From the NCBI GenBank assembly GCA_937896495.1, contig CALBNQ010000083.1, positions 1-7,335 on the forward strand: a stretch of 7,335 nucleotides of DNA. Reading direction: 5' to 3'. The notes below the pieces were generated by a model, which did not search any database, had not been told where the DNA came from, and saw only the letters and a program-made list of their open reading frames with translations. Below are positions 6,115-7,335 of this stretch, one piece after another (positions within the stretch are counted from its first letter, which is position 1; each line of letters opens with the position of its first letter). Position numbers and translations under genes: made by a program. The stretch is from an uncultured archaeon (GTDB lineage: Archaea; Thermoproteota; Nitrososphaeria; Nitrososphaerales; Nitrosopumilaceae).

Positions 6115-7325
6115 AATGCCTCCTTTAGGTTTTCAAGATTTTGAGTCATTTTAGAAACATAATTTTGATTTGAAACAGTTTCTAAAGGAGATAAAACAAG
6201 AACTTTGCCACCAATTTCATCTGCAATAACTTGAGATGTTTTAGTAGATGTACTTTCTTCTGCAAAAATTACTTTAATGTCTAATTTTTTTGCAAGAGAA
6301 ATAATATTTTCTAATGTTTGTGGAGTTACTTCACCGTGTGAATTAATTGAGGAAATTATTGTATGTTGAGTTAGACCATATTCATCAGCAAAATATGAAA
6401 ATGCATCATGAAAAGTAATAAAATCAGTTCTGCATTCAGATAAATCAGTTCTAATTTTTGAATCAAGTAAATTTAATTCTTTAATGTATATTTCAGCATT
6501 AGTTTGATAATTATTTTTGTTTATAGGATCAGAATTAGATAAAGCATTTGCAATATTTTTAACTTGTAATTGTGCATATACAGGATTTAACCAGACATGT
6601 GGATCTTGGTTTCCATGTTTGTGTTTTGAATGTTCATCTTCTTTTGTATGGTTTTCATATACATCACCAGAAATCAAATGATGAATTTCTTCTAATCCAT
6701 CTGTACCTTCAATATGTTCATTTTCAATTTCATGTAACAAATTTTCAATATCTTCAATTTCATTTGAATCATGATTATGTTCATCACTTTCATGTTCATG
6801 TAAAATTTCTTCAATTGCTTCAATTGATTGTGATTGAGTCATATGTCCTTCTTCAAATTCTTCTATGACATATGCGATTTCTATGTAAAATTCTTTAGTG
6901 TGTTTATCATGTTCACCTTCTTTTGAATGAACATCATGTTTTTCAGCATCTAAAGTTAAAATCCCATTACTTGTATCAACAATACTTGCACGGTAATCAG
7001 TTGTATCTAATGTACCAAACCAATGTTCATAGCCTAAACCATTGATAATTATCATATCAGCTTTTTGCAATCGTTCTGTATCTCTAATGGTAGGTTCCCA
7101 ATCATGGGGATCAGCACCCATTGGTACTAACAGAGTAACATCAATCATTTCTTTTCCTATATTTTGTGAAAATTCATTAAGAAAATTGGCAGTAGTGACT
7201 ACTTGTAATTTTGAATGTTCAACAGTATAAGTTTCGGAATTAAAATTGGGTTGGATTACTACAAAAGAAGCTAATGGAATTACAATAATTATTGCAATAA
7301 TTGCCAGTTTGATCTGAGTATTCAC
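6108..7325 (-). CDS. znuA: Zinc-type ABC transporter substrate-binding protein (ZnuA-like) with a long His-rich insert
   Basis: A 405-residue cluster A-I (ZnuA/TroA) binding protein. An N-terminal hydrophobic segment (about 6-24) acts as signal or membrane anchor; there is no lipobox Cys. The N-lobe carries His74 in GADPHDWEP. The second ligand is His243 in DPHVWLNP and the third is His306 in TFHDAFSYFADEYGL. A His at the third site is the zinc-type pattern; manganese-type members use Glu. The usual C-lobe Asp is Ser379 (VLSPLE). Residues 128-240 are an insert rich in His, Glu and Asp, with 17 His, far longer than typical ZnuA loops. The only cysteines, Cys298 and Cys405 (the last residue), both fall in the C-lobe and could pair. 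The start codon is a GTG only ten bases from the window edge. The frame stays open upstream, so the true start could lie further out. It is probably the first gene of the operon, but its promoter is not visible. Confidence 0.93.
   Translation of the reverse strand: MNTQIKLAIIAIIIVIPLASFVVIQPNFNSETYTVEHSKLQVVTTANFLNEFSQNIGKEMIDVTLLVPMGADPHDWEPTIRDTERLQKADMIIINGLGYEHWFGTLDTTDYRASIVDTSNGILTLDAEKHDVHSKEGEHDKHTKEFYIEIAYVIEEFEEGHMTQSQSIEAIEEILHEHESDEHNHDSNEIEDIENLLHEIENEHIEGTDGLEEIHHLISGDVYENHTKEDEHSKHKHGNQDPHVWLNPVYAQLQVKNIANALSNSDPINKNNYQTNAEIYIKELNLLDSKIRTDLSECRTDFITFHDAFSYFADEYGLTQHTIISSINSHGEVTPQTLENIISLAKKLDIKVIFAEESTSTKTSQVIADEIGGKVLVLSPLETVSNQNYVSKMTQNLENLKEALC
6119..6126 (-). promoter_or_regulatory. 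Shine-Dalgarno sequence of the ATPase gene
   Basis: Read on the minus strand this is AAAGGAGG, ending four bases before the ATG at 6114-6112. It lies inside the coding end of the binding-protein gene. It is the only strong ribosome-binding site in the window and contrasts with the leaderless-type starts at 153 and 1801. It supports independent re-initiation at an internal operon gene. Confidence 0.75.
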
Positions 7326-7335
7326 GCCTCGATTT

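Noticed and set aside
6572..6868. A 98-codon open frame on the + strand rich in His, Leu and Phe
   Set aside because: It lies wholly antisense to the His/Glu-rich insert of the ZnuA-like gene. Its composition is the mirror of those codons, and it has no start signal or recognisable domain.

Overview
The window is AT-rich and tightly packed. It reads as a stretch of an ammonia-oxidising archaeon (Thaumarchaeota/Nitrososphaeria, Nitrosopumilus-like). The evidence is a blue-copper protein with a PEFG-type C-terminal sorting signal, a CopC-CopD protein fused to a Vgb-like propeller, TATA-like boxes placed for leaderless mRNAs, and very short intergenic gaps. This assignment is inference from gene content and style; there is no rRNA or other marker here.

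Layout. (1) 1-95: the last 30 codons of a membrane protein on the + strand. (2) 153-1055 (+): a secreted cupredoxin with a Met/His/acid-rich linker, a second His-rich beta domain and a PEFG-CTERM anchor. (3) 1069-1707 (-): a secreted, C-terminally anchored protein of unrecognised family, convergent with the cupredoxin and divergent from the next gene. (4) 1801-4581 (+): a 926-residue fusion of CopC, eight-helix CopD, a YtkA/CopD-associated beta domain, a seven-bladed propeller and a C-terminal membrane anchor. (5) 7325-4571 (-): a zinc-type ABC uptake operon in the order binding protein (ZnuA-like), ATPase (ZnuC-like), permease (ZnuB-like), with gene junctions of -7 and +2 bp. Its last gene overlaps the 3' end of the CopC-CopD gene by 11 bp, tail to tail.

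Theme: extracytoplasmic transition-metal handling. The first half is about copper: a blue-copper electron carrier or Cu store, and a CopC/CopD Cu-binding and membrane-transfer module. The second half is about Zn(II), or a similar divalent metal. Archaeal ammonia oxidation depends heavily on copper proteins, so a copper capture and delivery role for the first half is plausible but is inference. His-rich accessory segments recur in three proteins: the cupredoxin, the ZnuA-like insert and the ZnuC-like tail. Two neighbouring proteins are predicted to expose an N-terminal histidine after signal-peptide cleavage.

No RNA genes, mobile elements, CRISPR arrays or origins were seen. No gene-free stretch exceeds 100 bases. 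The most unusual item is the one-polypeptide CopC-CopD-beta domain-propeller fusion. I see no clear evidence of a wholly new system; the novelty is in domain architecture and metal-binding accessory segments.
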